This document shows, one piece after another, positions 1 through 6,177 of a stretch of DNA of 13,040 nucleotides. Location of the stretch: NCBI GenBank assembly GCA_937925775.1, contig CALAMM010000010.1, positions 1-13,040 of the forward strand. Direction: 5' to 3'. Below the pieces are notes generated by a model. That model saw nothing but the letters and a program-made list of their open reading frames with translations, was not told where the DNA came from and ran no database searches. This DNA is from an uncultured Fimbriimonadales bacterium (GTDB lineage Bacteria > Armatimonadota > Fimbriimonadia > Fimbriimonadales > GBS-DC). The stretch's first letter is position 1. Every line of letters begins with the position of its first letter. Made by a program: the position numbers and the translations under genes.

Positions 1-211
1 TGGTGCGCAGGCACTTTTGGACGGTGGTCACGCGCGGGGCGGGCGGCTGCGCGACGCCCAGAAAGTAGGGCTTGAACTGCACCATCCCCGCGCTGGTGAA
101 CAGCAGCGACGGGTCTTTCGGCACGAGGCTATCGGAGGGCAGCAGCAAGTGCCCTTTTTCCTGAAAGTAGTCCAGAAAAGCCTGTCTTAGCGCGTGCGCG
201 TTCCAGTGCAT
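1..211 (-). CDS. alaS: Alanine--tRNA ligase, N-terminal fragment (gene runs off the left edge)
   Basis: Alanyl-tRNA synthetase charges tRNA-Ala with alanine in the cytoplasm. Reading leftward from ATG at 209-211, 70 codons are open to the window edge. The peptide matches the start of the class II catalytic domain: [10 protein letters not shown] (residues 13-21), then [20 protein letters not shown] (about 28-47) and TTVQKCLRT (62-70), which correspond to the conserved AlaRS segments SLVP-DPTLLFTNAGM-QFK and ATT-Q-C-R. Only about 8% of a usual ~870-residue enzyme lies here, so the editing and C-Ala domains cannot be judged. The start is supported by GGAG four bases upstream and a second purine block (AGGGAG) further up. 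A promoter core lies at 248-256, giving a leader of about 29 nt. The Uma2 gene upstream is on the same strand, but alaS appears to have its own promoter. Confidence 0.93.
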   Translation of the reverse strand, partial: MHWNAHALRQAFLDYFQEKGHLLLPSDSLVPKDPSLLFTSAGMVQFKPYFLGVAQPPAPRVTTVQKCLRT

Positions 212-247
212 CGGCTCCTGCTCCCTCAGTAGGGTGATGGTTTTGCA

Positions 248-256
248 AGTATACCT
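248..256 (-). promoter_or_regulatory. Predicted alaS promoter, AGG-TATACT core
   Basis: The minus strand reads AGGTATACT, with TATACT as a near-consensus -10 box. No recognisable -35 hexamer lies 16-18 bases upstream. Transcription would begin near position 240 and leave a leader of about 29 nt that contains the Shine-Dalgarno sequence of alaS. The AGG-TANNNT core recurs before uma2, carA, mqnC and the amidase gene. Predicted from sequence only. Confidence 0.6.
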
Positions 257-293
257 AATCGCGCAGCGCAGTTCTCCCCATGAGGGGGGCCGC

Positions 294-1199
294 TCAGGGT
301 TCTACCCCCATTTCGCGCAGCTTGGCTCGCAGTTGCTCCAGCTCGGCTTCAACTTGCTCGCGCCGCTGGCGCTCCTGCTCGGCGCGTTGGCGCTCCTGTT
401 CGGCGCGTTGGGCTTCCGCCTCCGCCCGCTGGCGCTCCTGTTCGGCGCGTTGGCGCTCCTGTTCCGCCCGCTCCGACTCCGTCAGCACCAGCGCTCCTGA
501 GGCGTCGTACAGTCGCACCCAGCGACGCCGACGCTGACGCCACTCCCCCTCCCATATACCCACATACGCCCCCAGCACCTCACTCCACAACCAACCGTGC
601 TCATTCGGCTCCAAACGCTTATACGCATCGCCTACCAGCCGATAACCCGCCAACTCGCCCGTGTACGGGTCATACCAAAAGTACTCGGGCACGCGAAACA
701 CCTGCGCGTAGAACTCCACATTCGCTTCCTTGTCCTTCGCCGCCGTGCTTGGCGAGACGATCTCAATCACCAAGTCGGGATACCTGCCTCCTTCCTCCCA
801 CACCACCCAGCGCGTGCGCTCCTTGCGACCATCCACGCCTTTCACCAAGAAAAAGTCGGGTCCCTTGTAGCGCGGCTCGCGTGGGCAACGCTCCCTCACA
901 TAGCTCGCTACTTCAACCGCCTGCTCCACGCTGTAATAGATGAACATGTTGCCGCTGCAGAAATAGTCGTAGGTCGCGCCTAAGTGCAGTCGCACGAGTT
1001 CGTCAAGCAGGGGGATTTGCATCACATGGTAGTCGCTTTCCAAGGGTTCACCGTCCTCCTCTGGTAGGTCTAAGTTTTTCAAGCGTTCGAGGATTTCGTT
1101 GAGTTCCTGCAGAGCGTCGGGCGCGGGTGTAGGGGGCGCAGGGGAAGTGGATTTCCTGCGCTTGCGGGCGGGTTTGGGCGCAGCTGTCGGCGCAGCCAT
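294..1199 (-). CDS. Uma2 family (DUF820) PD-(D/E)XK-like protein with a charged heptad-repeat tail
   Basis: This 301-residue protein belongs to the Uma2/DUF820 family, whose fold is that of PD-(D/E)XK nucleases and whose biological role is not established. An Ala/Pro/Lys-rich N-terminus (1-30) precedes the domain. GPDFFLV (113-119) and [13 protein letters not shown] (140-152) followed by K155/K157 form the family's active-site region, with D142 and E146 as likely metal ligands. VPEYFWYDP (170-178) is the typical closing strand. Residues 244-278 are five near-identical seven-residue units of the type RAEQERQ, continuing as a coiled coil to the C-terminus. Such Glu/Arg/Gln tails are common on Uma2 proteins in species that carry many copies. 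The ATG start at 1197-1199 has no Shine-Dalgarno sequence, but a -10 box ends nine bases upstream, so the mRNA is probably leaderless. It is divergent from carA; no functional link is apparent. Nuclease activity is untested. Confidence 0.85.
   Translation of the reverse strand: MAAPTAAPKPARKRRKSTSPAPPTPAPDALQELNEILERLKNLDLPEEDGEPLESDYHVMQIPLLDELVRLHLGATYDYFCSGNMFIYYSVEQAVEVASYVRERCPREPRYKGPDFFLVKGVDGRKERTRWVVWEEGGRYPDLVIEIVSPSTAAKDKEANVEFYAQVFRVPEYFWYDPYTGELAGYRLVGDAYKRLEPNEHGWLWSEVLGAYVGIWEGEWRQRRRRWVRLYDASGALVLTESERAEQERQRAEQERQRAEAEAQRAEQERQRAEQERQRREQVEAELEQLRAKLREMGVEP
366..470. repeat. Five tandem 21-bp units inside the Uma2 gene
   Basis: Five consecutive 21-bp units (105 bp) encode heptads of the type RAEQERQ on the minus strand. 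Four are identical at the protein level and the middle one is RAEAEAQ. At DNA level they differ mainly at wobble positions. On the plus strand the unit looks like a recurring GGCGCTCCTG-TTCGGCGCGTT. The in-frame period of three codons times seven points to a coding repeat that can expand or contract without a frameshift. Confidence 0.9.
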
Positions 1200-1208
1200 A
1201 GCGTGTAG

Positions 1209-1217
1209 ATTATACCT
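1209..1217 (-). promoter_or_regulatory. Predicted uma2 promoter, AGG-TATAAT core
   Basis: The minus strand reads AGGTATAAT, a perfect -10 hexamer preceded by AGG. Nine bases separate it from the ATG at 1197-1199, so the predicted start site falls at or within about two bases of the start codon. No -35 hexamer is visible and no Shine-Dalgarno sequence fits in the nine bases. This predicts a leaderless mRNA. Confidence 0.65.
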
Positions 1218-1254
1218 CAGCTCGCCTTGGATGCGCCGATTAAGCCGCCCTGCG

Positions 1255-1263
1255 AGGTATACT
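1255..1263 (+). promoter_or_regulatory. Predicted carA promoter, AGG-TATACT core
   Basis: AGGTATACT lies ten bases before the carA ATG. TATACT is a near-consensus -10 box without a credible -35 element. The expected start site is about three bases before the ATG, so the transcript should be leaderless or nearly so. The core is the mirror image of the uma2 core 38 bases away: TATACCT at 1211-1217 and AGGTATA at 1255-1261. Confidence 0.65.
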
Positions 1264-1273
1264 GTGCTGCCGA

Positions 1274-2374
1274 ATGCAAGCCTATCTGGTGTTGGAAGAC
1301 GGTAGTGTGTTCAGAGGCGAGTCGCTGGGCGCGACGGGTCGCGCTACGGGCGAGCTGGTGTTCACGACCAGCATGACGGGCTATCAGGAGATTCTGACCG
1401 ACCCCTCGTACGCTGGTCAAATCGTGTTGATGACCTACCCTATGATTGGCAACTATGGGGTAAACAGCGAGGACGACGAGTCGCGTCGAGCGCAGGCGGC
1501 AGGTTTTGTGGTGCGCGAAGCGTGCGAGACGCCTTCCCACTGGCGCGCTCGTCAGGCGATTCACGACTATTTAGCGGCGCGGGGGGTGGTCGCCATCAGC
1601 GGTGTAGATACTCGCGCCGTCACGCTCCGTGTGCGCTATCACGGCGTGATGATGGCGACGATTACCACCGACGAGACGCCAGAGGAAGCGCTCCACCGCC
1701 TGCAGACCGTCCCGCGCTATGAGGAGGAAGATTTCGTATACCGCGTGACCACCCCGCAACCCTACAAGTGGGGTCGCGACGGTATCGAGCCGATGGACGC
1801 CCCCGACGACTCCTACCGCAAGCGCGTGGTGATTCTGGATTGCGGGGTGAAGTGGAACATCCCACGCCGATTGGCGAGCCTAAGCGTGCGTTCGATAATC
1901 CTGCCCGCTACCACGCCTGCCGATGCCATCCTCGCTTATCAGCCCGACGGCGTGCTGCTCTCGCCAGGCCCAGGCGACCCTGCACGCCTGCAGCCAGTGA
2001 TTGCCACCGTGCGCCAACTGCTGGGCAAAGTTCCCATCGCAGGCATCTGTCTGGGGCATCAGCTGGTGTGTCTGGCGCTGGGGGCGCGCACTTACAAGCT
2101 CAAGTTCGGACATCGCGGCGGCAATCACCCCGTGAGGAACCTGCTCACAGGGCGCGTGGACATTACGGCGCAGAATCACGGCTACGCGGTAGACCTCGCC
2201 AGCTTAGAGGGCACAGGGCTGGAGCTGACGCACATCCATCTGAACGACCACACGGTGGAGGGCGTGCGCCATCGCGATTTGAAAGTGATTACCCTGCAAT
2301 ACCATCCTGAAGCCGCGCCCGGCCCGTGGGACAGTCGCCCGTTTTTCAACGAGTTTCTATCGATGATGGATTAG
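1274..2374 (+). CDS. carA: Carbamoyl-phosphate synthase, small (glutamine amidotransferase) subunit
   Basis: CarA hydrolyses glutamine and channels ammonia to the large subunit CarB, which makes carbamoyl phosphate for pyrimidine and arginine synthesis. The 366-residue length is normal. The N-terminal CPSase domain includes GELVFTTSMTGYQEILTDPSY (26-46, family signature) and ISGVDTR (108-114). The class I amidotransferase domain starts near 184. It holds SPGPGDP (230-236), GICLGHQL (257-264) with nucleophile C259, and QYHPEAAPGP (342-351) with H344 and E346 completing the triad, so all catalytic residues are present. The ATG at 1274 has no Shine-Dalgarno sequence and is only ten bases from a -10 box, which suggests leaderless translation. 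carB is not adjacent: the next gene is on the opposite strand and the two stop codons overlap. Confidence 0.97.
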   Translation: MQAYLVLEDGSVFRGESLGATGRATGELVFTTSMTGYQEILTDPSYAGQIVLMTYPMIGNYGVNSEDDESRRAQAAGFVVREACETPSHWRARQAIHDYLAARGVVAISGVDTRAVTLRVRYHGVMMATITTDETPEEALHRLQTVPRYEEEDFVYRVTTPQPYKWGRDGIEPMDAPDDSYRKRVVILDCGVKWNIPRRLASLSVRSIILPATTPADAILAYQPDGVLLSPGPGDPARLQPVIATVRQLLGKVPIAGICLGHQLVCLALGARTYKLKFGHRGGNHPVRNLLTGRVDITAQNHGYAVDLASLEGTGLELTHIHLNDHTVEGVRHRDLKVITLQYHPEAAPGPWDSRPFFNEFLSMMD

Positions 2375-3255
2375 CTCTCCTGAAACGCTTTGCTGAGCGA
2401 GACCTTCCAGATCCCGTAGGTTGCCAGCAGGGTAATTACGAACAGCATCCATGCCATCGCGCAGGCATGGCCGAATCGGAAGAACTCGAAAGCGTTCTGA
2501 AACAGGTACAGAGCGTAGAACATTGTGCTGTTTTCGGGGCCGCCGCGCGTGGCGATGTAGGTTTGCGTGAAATATTGGAACGCGCCGATGACTCCGATAA
2601 TCAGCATATACTGGATTACGGGCGCGATTTGCGGGAGGGTGACATGGCGAATTAGGTGCCAGCTGCGTGCGCCGTCGATGCGCGCCGCCTCGTACAGGTG
2701 AGTCGGCACGCCCTGCAACGCCGCCAGATAAATCACCATCACCCCCCCAATCGCCCACAAGTCCATCACGATGAAGCCCCACTTTGCGGTGGCGGGGTCG
2801 GTGAACCAGTTGATGGACGCCACGCCGAGCCGATTCAGCCCCGCGTTCAAGGGCGCCGCCAGCCCGTTCTGGGGGTTCAGCACCCACACCCACAAAAACG
2901 CCGTTGCCACCGCAGGCACGACCGACGGCAGGTAAAACAGTGCCCGATACGCCGCCTGACCCCGCAGCGGTAGATTCAAAAGCATCGCCAGCCCAATCCC
3001 CAGCACGATGCTTAGCGGCACCTCGATCATAATAAACAGCGTGTTGCCGACCGATTTCCAGAAATAGTCGCGGTCGCTCAGCAGGCTCTGATAGTTTTGC
3101 AAGCCCACCCAGCGCGGCGTTCCCAACACATTGTAATCCGTAAAGCTGAAATAGAGCGTGGCGAGGATCGGGTAGAGCGTGAACAGCATGAACCCCGCCA
3201 GCCACGGCAGAATGAACAGGTGTCCGTAAAGTGTTCGCTGCAGCTCCCGGCTCAC
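2371..3255 (-). CDS. Sugar-type ABC transporter permease (MalF/UgpA-like)
   Basis: This 294-residue inner-membrane permease belongs to the binding-protein-dependent MalF/UgpA/LacF branch that imports sugars, glycerol-3-phosphate or related solutes. Six hydrophobic segments are visible near residues 13-35, 72-94, 104-126, 160-182, 212-234 and 264-284. The cytoplasmic EAA loop that contacts the ATPase is intact: EAARIDGARSWH at 189-200, ending in VTLP (205-208). The early motif GLQNYQSLL (51-59) is also typical. The start is GTG at 3253-3255. I see no good Shine-Dalgarno sequence, so the start is less certain. It lies 42 bp after mqnC on the same strand and probably shares its transcript. No partner permease, binding protein or ATPase is in the window, so the substrate cannot be inferred. 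The TAA stop overlaps the carA stop codon. Confidence 0.9.
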   Translation of the reverse strand: MSRELQRTLYGHLFILPWLAGFMLFTLYPILATLYFSFTDYNVLGTPRWVGLQNYQSLLSDRDYFWKSVGNTLFIMIEVPLSIVLGIGLAMLLNLPLRGQAAYRALFYLPSVVPAVATAFLWVWVLNPQNGLAAPLNAGLNRLGVASINWFTDPATAKWGFIVMDLWAIGGVMVIYLAALQGVPTHLYEAARIDGARSWHLIRHVTLPQIAPVIQYMLIIGVIGAFQYFTQTYIATRGGPENSTMFYALYLFQNAFEFFRFGHACAMAWMLFVITLLATYGIWKVSLSKAFQES

Positions 3256-3297
3256 GAGATGTTCGATTCGCCGTTTGGTTCGAGAAACCTGCAGGTG

Positions 3298-4392
3298 TCA
3301 GTCGAGCAGCTCGTAGCGCGTGTTGCGCCGTTTGGGAATAAACCCCGCCGCGCGAATCACGCGCTCAATCTCAGCCGCGTTCAAGATAAACTTTGAACCC
3401 TGCGCCGAGACCACATTCTCCTCGATCATCGTGGATCCCATATCGTCCACGCCGTAGCGCAGGGCGACCGTGATGACCTTGGGTCCCTGCGTCAAGATGC
3501 TCGCCTGGATGTGGTCGAAGTTGTCCAACATCAGTCGGGCGACGGCGACGGTGCGCAGGTACTCTGCGGGTGTCGCCTTCTGGATGTGGGGTAAGTCGGT
3601 GCCCTCTGGCTGGAAGTTCCAGCAGATGAACGCGGTGAAGCCGCCCGTCTCATCTTGCAGCTCGCGCAGGCGAAGTAGATGCTCCACGCGGTCTTCAAGC
3701 GTCTCCACATGCCCGTACATCATGCTCGCCGTGCTGCGCAAGCCCAGCTGGTGTGCCTCGCGCATAAAGTCGAGCCACTCCTGCGCCGTGTCTTTGAACG
3801 GGGCAATCTGCTGGCGCACGCGATCGACCAAAATCTCGCCCCCTGCGCCCGGCACCGAGTGCAGCCCTGCCTCTTTGAGGCGAACCAGTGCCTCCCGCAC
3901 GCTCAGGCGCGAAATATGCGCGATGTAGAGTATCTCCGTCGGCGATAGTCCATGTATAATCACCTGCGGATAGTGCTGCTTAATCAGGCGGAACAGGTTC
4001 TCGTAGTAGTCGATCTTCAGCTTGGGGTTCAACCCACCTTGAATTAGCACTTCCACCCCACCCTGTTGCACCAGTTCGTCGATTTTCTGCAGGATCTCCT
4101 CGTTGCTGAGCAGGTAGCCCTCGCTGTGGTTTGGCGGGCGGTAGAACGCGCAAAACTTGCAGCGTACCCAGCAGACATTGGTATAGTTGATGATTCGCCC
4201 AATCACATAGGTTACATAGGGTTGTGGATTCTTTCGCATGCGCACAAGGTGGGCAAGTGCGCCCAGTTCGGGCAGGTTCGAATGCCGCAGCAGAGCCACC
4301 CCATCCTCGAAACTCAGCCGTTCGCCCGCCAACACCTTCTCCGCTATCTGCTGGAAGCGCGAGCGCTCCGTTCGCATAGGTGTTTCTAACAT
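3298..4392 (-). CDS. mqnC: Cyclic dehypoxanthine futalosine synthase (radical SAM, menaquinone synthesis)
   Basis: MqnC cyclises dehypoxanthine futalosine in the futalosine route to menaquinone, using a radical SAM [4Fe-4S] cluster. The 364-residue length fits the family. The cluster motif is CWVRCKFC (CX3CX2C) with C74, C78 and C81, inside NYTNVC...CAFYRP. GVEVLIQGGLNP (112-123), HGLSPTE (147-153) and GAGGEILVDRVR (182-193) follow. The C-terminal GVDDMGSTMIEENVVSAQG (314-332) is the segment shared by MqnC and separates it best from the related MqnE and CofG/CofH enzymes. CofH-like activity is the main alternative. The ATG at 4390-4392 has GGAGG twelve bases upstream; ATG at codon 6 is a possible later start. 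It is divergent from the amidase gene and heads a two-gene unit with the ABC permease. The other mqn genes are not here. Confidence 0.92.
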   Translation of the reverse strand: MLETPMRTERSRFQQIAEKVLAGERLSFEDGVALLRHSNLPELGALAHLVRMRKNPQPYVTYVIGRIINYTNVCWVRCKFCAFYRPPNHSEGYLLSNEEILQKIDELVQQGGVEVLIQGGLNPKLKIDYYENLFRLIKQHYPQVIIHGLSPTEILYIAHISRLSVREALVRLKEAGLHSVPGAGGEILVDRVRQQIAPFKDTAQEWLDFMREAHQLGLRSTASMMYGHVETLEDRVEHLLRLRELQDETGGFTAFICWNFQPEGTDLPHIQKATPAEYLRTVAVARLMLDNFDHIQASILTQGPKVITVALRYGVDDMGSTMIEENVVSAQGSKFILNAAEIERVIRAAGFIPKRRNTRYELLD

Positions 4393-4415
4393 CGCTTCGT
4401 ATAGCCTCCGACGAT

Positions 4416-4424
4416 AGTGTACCT
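4416..4424 (-). promoter_or_regulatory. Predicted mqnC promoter, AGG-TACACT core
   Basis: The minus strand reads AGGTACACT, with TACACT as the -10 box and no clear -35. The core is preceded by AATC, as in the divergent amidase promoter. The predicted start site near 4409 gives a leader of about 17 nt that contains the GGAGG of mqnC. It would also drive the downstream permease gene. Confidence 0.55.
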
Positions 4425-4489
4425 GATTCGGGCGAGAGCAGCTTGAAAAAGGAGTCGCCTTGCGGAAACCGAAAATAATTAATCAGGTA
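4420..4489. repeat. Inverted repeat in the mqnC/amidase divergent promoter region
   Basis: TACCTGATT at 4420-4428 is the exact reverse complement of AATCAGGTA at 4481-4489. The arms are 9 bp and 52 bp apart. Each arm overlaps the -10 box of one of the two divergent genes. It may be a shared regulator site or simply the common promoter core seen from both directions. Confidence 0.6.
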
Positions 4490-4493
4490 TCCT
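4485..4493 (+). promoter_or_regulatory. Predicted amidase promoter, AGG-TATCCT core
   Basis: AGGTATCCT ends seven bases before the ATG at 4501. With a normal -10 to start-site spacing, transcription would begin at the ATG itself. The upstream side is AT-rich (4472-4483) but has no -35 hexamer at standard distance; TTGCGG at 4460-4465 is 22 bases away, which is too far. No Shine-Dalgarno sequence is present, so a leaderless mRNA is predicted. Confidence 0.6.
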
Positions 4494-4500
4494 AAACCCG

Positions 4501-6144
4501 ATGGAGCGGCGCATGCGACGGATAGCGGTTGGGCTGTTGCTGGGGTGGCTGCTGACTTTTGCGTGGGCGGACGGCTTGCGCGAAGCGAGGTTGAATGTGC
4601 GCGGTGAGGTGCTGGAGTTGACACCGCCTGCGCTTTGGGATGGGCGTGAACTCTGGTTGCCCGTGCAGCATCTTGAGCCGCTTGGCTTCCCCCTCGAAGT
4701 GAATGCGCATGCGATACGCCTCCTCACAATGCCTCCGGACCAGCCTACCGCGCATATCCCGCTGGAAACGAAACGCGGAATGAGTTGTGTGCCTGTCCGT
4801 GACCTTACGCGGCGGTTGGGTGGGTACACCCGCTGGGACGAGCCGAGCCAGACGCTGACCCTGCTGGCGCGCTTGCAAGAGGCGCGCCTTGAGGGCGACA
4901 TGCTGTCTCTCAAAACCAGCTTGCCCGTCGCGTGGCGCACTTTCAAACTGGAGAACCCGAACCGACTGGTGATCGACCTTGCGGGGTGTGCCCTTCCTGA
5001 GGTACCTATCCCGTTGCCTCCGCCTTCTGAGCGCGTGCAGGCAGTGCGTGTCGGGCAGTTTGACCCGAACACCGTGCGCATCGTACTGGAGATGGAGGTG
5101 CCGCACGCCGCGCCCGAAAACGGATTGCACCGCGAGTGGCAAATCGCGCTGACGCCTGCGATGCCGATACCCACCGCCGCGGAACCGCCCGACACATCCC
5201 CCATCATGGTGGGCGAGGCGCACCCCGAAGAACCCGCGCCAGAACCGTTCCAAATCCCCGCGCTGCAGCGCGTCTCGCAGGGCGTGGTGCAGTTGAGCGT
5301 ACCGACGCCAGAGGGCGCACGCCCCCGAGTACAGTTCCTCGAGAACCCGCTCCGCATTACCCTCGATGTGCCTGGCTACCTGCAGGAGGCGGTCGAACAA
5401 GTGATAGGCGACCCTGACCTGTTTGTGCGCACGATGCGCGCTGTGCCGATAGAAAACGGGATGGTGCGCCTCGTGCTGGAGTTGTCGCGCTCCGTCGGGG
5501 CACAGATTCTCTCAGGCAAGACGGGGGTGACGCTCCACCTGCGCGCCCCGCGCAACACGGGCGGAAAACTCAGCGAGAAGGTGATTGTCATCGACCCTGG
5601 ACACGGGGGCGCGCAAGCAGGCGCACGCTGGCGGGAGGGCAAGACGGTCATCGAGGAGAAAACCATCGTGCTGGCAATCGCGCTCCATGTGGCGGAGCTG
5701 CTCTCGCGCGAAGGAGCCAAGGTGATTCTCACCCGTGCGGAGGATAAGGCTGTTGGTCTTTACGAACGCACCGCCCTCGCCAACAGCGCGAACGCGCACT
5801 TTTTCATCAGCATCCACTGCGATTCGAACCCGCGCCCCAACTCGGCGTCAGGCACAACCATCTACTATCACAAAGACGATGCCGATAGCCGCGCGTTGGG
5901 GCAGGCAATCCTGAACGAGATCGTGAAGGTCAGCGGTCTGCCCTCGCGCGGCGTGCGCTCCGACTCGGTACTTTACCAATCAGGACTTGCGGTGCTCCGC
6001 ACCAGCACGATGCCTGCCGTGCTGATTGAGGTCGGCTATTTGAACCATGCGTTTGACCGCGCCAAGCTCGTTCAGCCTGCCTTTCAGAAGCGCATCGCCG
6101 AGGCGATTGTGCGTGGTCTTAAAGCGCATGTGGAGGGACTATAG
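4501..6144 (+). CDS. N-acetylmuramoyl-L-alanine amidase (AmiC-type, AMIN domains)
   Basis: This is a zinc hydrolase that cleaves the amide between MurNAc and the stem peptide, acting outside the cytoplasmic membrane in cell division or wall turnover. Its 547 residues comprise a signal peptide (1-23, likely cut after AWA), a copper-amine-oxidase-N-like domain (about 30-122), an AMIN domain (about 124-218, with NPNRLVIDLAG at 152-162), a Pro/Glu-rich linker (222-252), a second AMIN-like domain (about 255-348) and the Amidase_3 domain (about 360-545). In the last, IDPGHGG (364-370) gives zinc ligand H368, E385 or E386 is the second ligand, SIHCDSNP (437-444) gives H439, and VLIEVGYLNH (507-516) gives catalytic E510. 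It therefore looks active. ATG 4501 is favoured over the second ATG at 4513 because of the -10 box seven bases upstream. It converges on rplE across a hairpin. Confidence 0.93.
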   Translation: MERRMRRIAVGLLLGWLLTFAWADGLREARLNVRGEVLELTPPALWDGRELWLPVQHLEPLGFPLEVNAHAIRLLTMPPDQPTAHIPLETKRGMSCVPVRDLTRRLGGYTRWDEPSQTLTLLARLQEARLEGDMLSLKTSLPVAWRTFKLENPNRLVIDLAGCALPEVPIPLPPPSERVQAVRVGQFDPNTVRIVLEMEVPHAAPENGLHREWQIALTPAMPIPTAAEPPDTSPIMVGEAHPEEPAPEPFQIPALQRVSQGVVQLSVPTPEGARPRVQFLENPLRITLDVPGYLQEAVEQVIGDPDLFVRTMRAVPIENGMVRLVLELSRSVGAQILSGKTGVTLHLRAPRNTGGKLSEKVIVIDPGHGGAQAGARWREGKTVIEEKTIVLAIALHVAELLSREGAKVILTRAEDKAVGLYERTALANSANAHFFISIHCDSNPRPNSASGTTIYYHKDDADSRALGQAILNEIVKVSGLPSRGVRSDSVLYQSGLAVLRTSTMPAVLIEVGYLNHAFDRAKLVQPAFQKRIAEAIVRGLKAHVEGL

Positions 6145-6177
6145 TTGCCCAAGGGGGGGATGCCCCCTCCGCAACTA
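6142..6177. terminator. Bidirectional hairpin between amidase and rplE, containing both stop codons
   Basis: TAGTTGC (6142-6148) pairs with GCAACTA (6171-6177). After an internal loop of 3 and 2 bases, AGGGGG (6152-6157) pairs with CCCCCT (6163-6168) around a 5-base loop. The outer stem has 7 bp and the inner stem 6 bp, mostly GC. TAG at 6142-6144 is the amidase stop and CTA at 6175-6177 is the rplE stop on the other strand. No T-run follows on either side, so it is not a textbook intrinsic terminator. It may act as an end-protecting hairpin or with Rho. Confidence 0.65.

Noticed and set aside
274..291. Small hairpin (CCCC-loop-GGGG) just downstream of the Uma2 stop as a terminator
   Set aside because: Only about four or five base pairs and no T-tract; too weak to call.
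366..470. Possible CRISPR-like array
   Set aside because: The units are directly tandem with no spacers and a 21-bp period, and they encode in-frame heptads.
234..500. Leucine/alanine-rich plus-strand open frame that looks like a small membrane protein
   Set aside because: It is the antisense of the Uma2 heptad repeat; the hydrophobic pattern follows from Arg/Glu/Gln codons read backwards. No Shine-Dalgarno sequence.
3980..4624. A 214-codon minus-strand frame crossing the mqnC start and the amidase start
   Set aside because: It overlaps two well-supported genes and the promoter region in another frame and has no family resemblance.
4479..5400. Two long minus-strand frames of about 300 codons antisense to the amidase
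   Set aside because: Arg/Ser/Gly-rich composition typical of antisense frames in GC-rich DNA, while the plus-strand amidase shows complete domains and catalytic residues.
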